Below are positions 38,969 through 39,855 of a stretch of 39,855 nt of DNA, piece after piece. Made by a program: the position numbers and the translations under genes. The first letter of the stretch is position 1, and every line of letters begins with the position of its first letter. The stretch is from E44-bin32 sp034430615 (GTDB lineage: Bacteria; Chloroflexota; Anaerolineae; Anaerolineales; E44-bin32). The notes below the pieces were generated by a model. The model did not search any database. It saw only the letters and a list, made by a program, of their open reading frames with translations, and was not told the DNA's origin. The stretch is from contig DAOUEJ010000072.1 of assembly GCA_034430615.1 (NCBI GenBank), positions 1 through 39,855 on the forward strand, in the 5' to 3' direction.

Positions 38969-39855
38969 ATGTCCAAGAACGAACCCGAGCTTTTCGACAT
39001 TACCTTTATCGGTGCCGGCCCTACAGGCCTGTTCGGAGCCTTTTATGCTGGACTGCGTGAACTGAAGGTTAAGATCATCGAAGCCCTGCCTCAGCCAGGC
39101 GGGCAGTTGATTACGTTATACCCGGAGAAGATAATCTACGACACACCCGGCTTCCCGGAAGTGCCCTCCAAACAGCTTGTCCGCAACCTTGTCGAACAGA
39201 CCGCACGCTGGAATCCAACCATGGCGTTCGGGGAGCGGGCGCTGCATCTCGTCCAGGAACCGCTGCCCGGCGGAGAGCCGGGCGAAAGTTGTTGGGTGGT
39301 CGAAACGGACAAGGGGTGTCACTTCACACGCACACTGGTGATCGCGGCCGGCATCGGCGCGTTTGAGCCAACAAAACTTAAGAACGAAAGCATTGATGCC
39401 TTCGAGGGCAAGGGCGTCGAATACATGGTGGAAGATCTTGAAACGTACCGCGATCAACGTGTGCTGATCATTGGCGGTGGCGACAGCGCAGTTGACTGGG
39501 CGCTGGCGCTGGCCCCGATCGCCGAGCATGTCACGCTCATCCATCGCCGTGAAGGTTTCCGGGCCCACGACACCTCGGTCAACGCATTGATGGAGTCAGA
39601 CGTCGACGTCCGTATCTTCTATGAACTGCTTGAGCTTCAGGGCGAAGGGAAACTCGAACGAGCGGTCATCTTTGATAACCGCACGGACGAGGAGATGACA
39701 ATCGATGTCGATAAGACCCTGCTTGCCCTGGGCTTCAAGGCCGATCTCGGACCAATGCGTGAGTGGAACCTGGAAACGATCGGGCGCCGCTACATCCAGG
39801 TCAACAACAAAATGGAGACAAACCTGCCTGGCGTGTACGCCGCCGGAGATGTCGC
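38969..39855 (+). CDS. Ferredoxin-NADP reductase-like flavoprotein (partial)
   Basis: The gene runs off the right edge with 295 complete codons visible. It has FAD-binding ITFIGAGPTGLFGAFYAGLRELKVKIIEALPQPGGQL (about 11-47), YDTPGFPEVPSKQLVRNLVEQ, AAGIGAFEPTKL, the NAD(P)-binding VLIIGGGDSAVDWALAL, IHRREGFRAHDTSV and a closing GVYAAGDV. The thioredoxin-reductase CxxC pair is missing from the second domain, which places it with the YumC/FprA-type ferredoxin(flavodoxin)-NADP+ reductases. It passes electrons between NADPH and ferredoxin. It has a consensus promoter. Confidence 0.9.
   Translation, partial: MSKNEPELFDITFIGAGPTGLFGAFYAGLRELKVKIIEALPQPGGQLITLYPEKIIYDTPGFPEVPSKQLVRNLVEQTARWNPTMAFGERALHLVQEPLPGGEPGESCWVVETDKGCHFTRTLVIAAGIGAFEPTKLKNESIDAFEGKGVEYMVEDLETYRDQRVLIIGGGDSAVDWALALAPIAEHVTLIHRREGFRAHDTSVNALMESDVDVRIFYELLELQGEGKLERAVIFDNRTDEEMTIDVDKTLLALGFKADLGPMREWNLETIGRRYIQVNNKMETNLPGVYAAGDV

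Noticed and set aside
1..39855. CRISPR arrays, insertion sequences, prophage or integrase genes
   Set aside because: No regularly spaced long repeats, transposase motifs or phage structural genes were found; the region looks like stable core chromosome.

Overview
This 39.9 kb window of moderately GC-rich bacterial DNA (roughly 55-60% by eye) carries about 45 protein genes packed head to tail. I found no rRNA or tRNA gene, insertion sequence, prophage or CRISPR array. Gene content and style suggest an uncultured Chloroflexota, probably Anaerolineae-like, though no marker here proves it. The supporting signs are pdxS/pdxT vitamin B6 synthesis, a DUF711 protein, GAF-histidine kinases, a YhfC-type protease, an SPFH protein, and many TATAAT/TACAAT -10 boxes lying close to start codons. 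Some of these promoters look leaderless.

Layout. (1) 1-1.15 kb: the end of infC, then rpmI and rplT, with hairpins before each ribosomal protein gene and a strong terminator. (2) 1.16-4.4 kb: a lone membrane protein, then a macro-domain protein, a TrmH-like RNA methyltransferase and a DUF711 protein, coupled by overlaps. (3) 4.4-9.0 kb: a UvrD/PcrA helicase, galE and icd. (4) 9.1-12.3 kb: nth, a GAF-histidine kinase and a membrane protein, from an apparently leaderless promoter. (5) 12.3-19.9 kb: a UPF0173 hydrolase, an MFS transporter, an EF-Tu-domain-like mini-protein, a second histidine kinase (minus strand, apparently leaderless), dnaN, and a large PPDK-N ATP-grasp protein that lacks the phosphohistidine domain. 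(6) 19.9-24.2 kb, minus strand: pcm, a sulfite-oxidase-like protein, a PspC/LiaF-like membrane cluster and a phosphoribosyltransferase. (7) 24.2-31.06 kb: an ArsR-DUF2087 regulator with a tandem 20-bp repeat in its promoter, then eight minus-strand genes: a zinc-ribbon methyltransferase, a zinc-ribbon membrane protein, an ABC permease and ATPase, a YhfC protease, a DUF4177 protein, an SPFH protein and a YtrA-like GntR regulator. A perfect 16-bp parS centromere palindrome sits inside this run. (8) 31.1-36.4 kb: a six-gene coupled operon pdxS - Nim-like PPOX - pdxT - GNAT-like - R3H/AAA ATPase - tmk. (9) 36.4-39.9 kb: an SGNH hydrolase gene cut by an in-frame TAG, a divergent fmdB/gmk pair with interlocked -10 boxes, a rhomboid protease, and the start of a ferredoxin-NADP reductase-like flavoprotein.

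Most of the window is housekeeping. The most interesting parts are: the parS site; the 24.9-31 kb envelope-type cluster under a GntR regulator whose own leader holds six ATTGT repeats about 8 bp apart; the matching repeat-in-leader design at the ArsR gene; the orphan PPDK-N protein; the nitroreductase-like PPOX gene inside the PLP synthase operon; and the SGNH gene split by an amber codon. All family calls come from reading motifs in translated frames. No database search was run.
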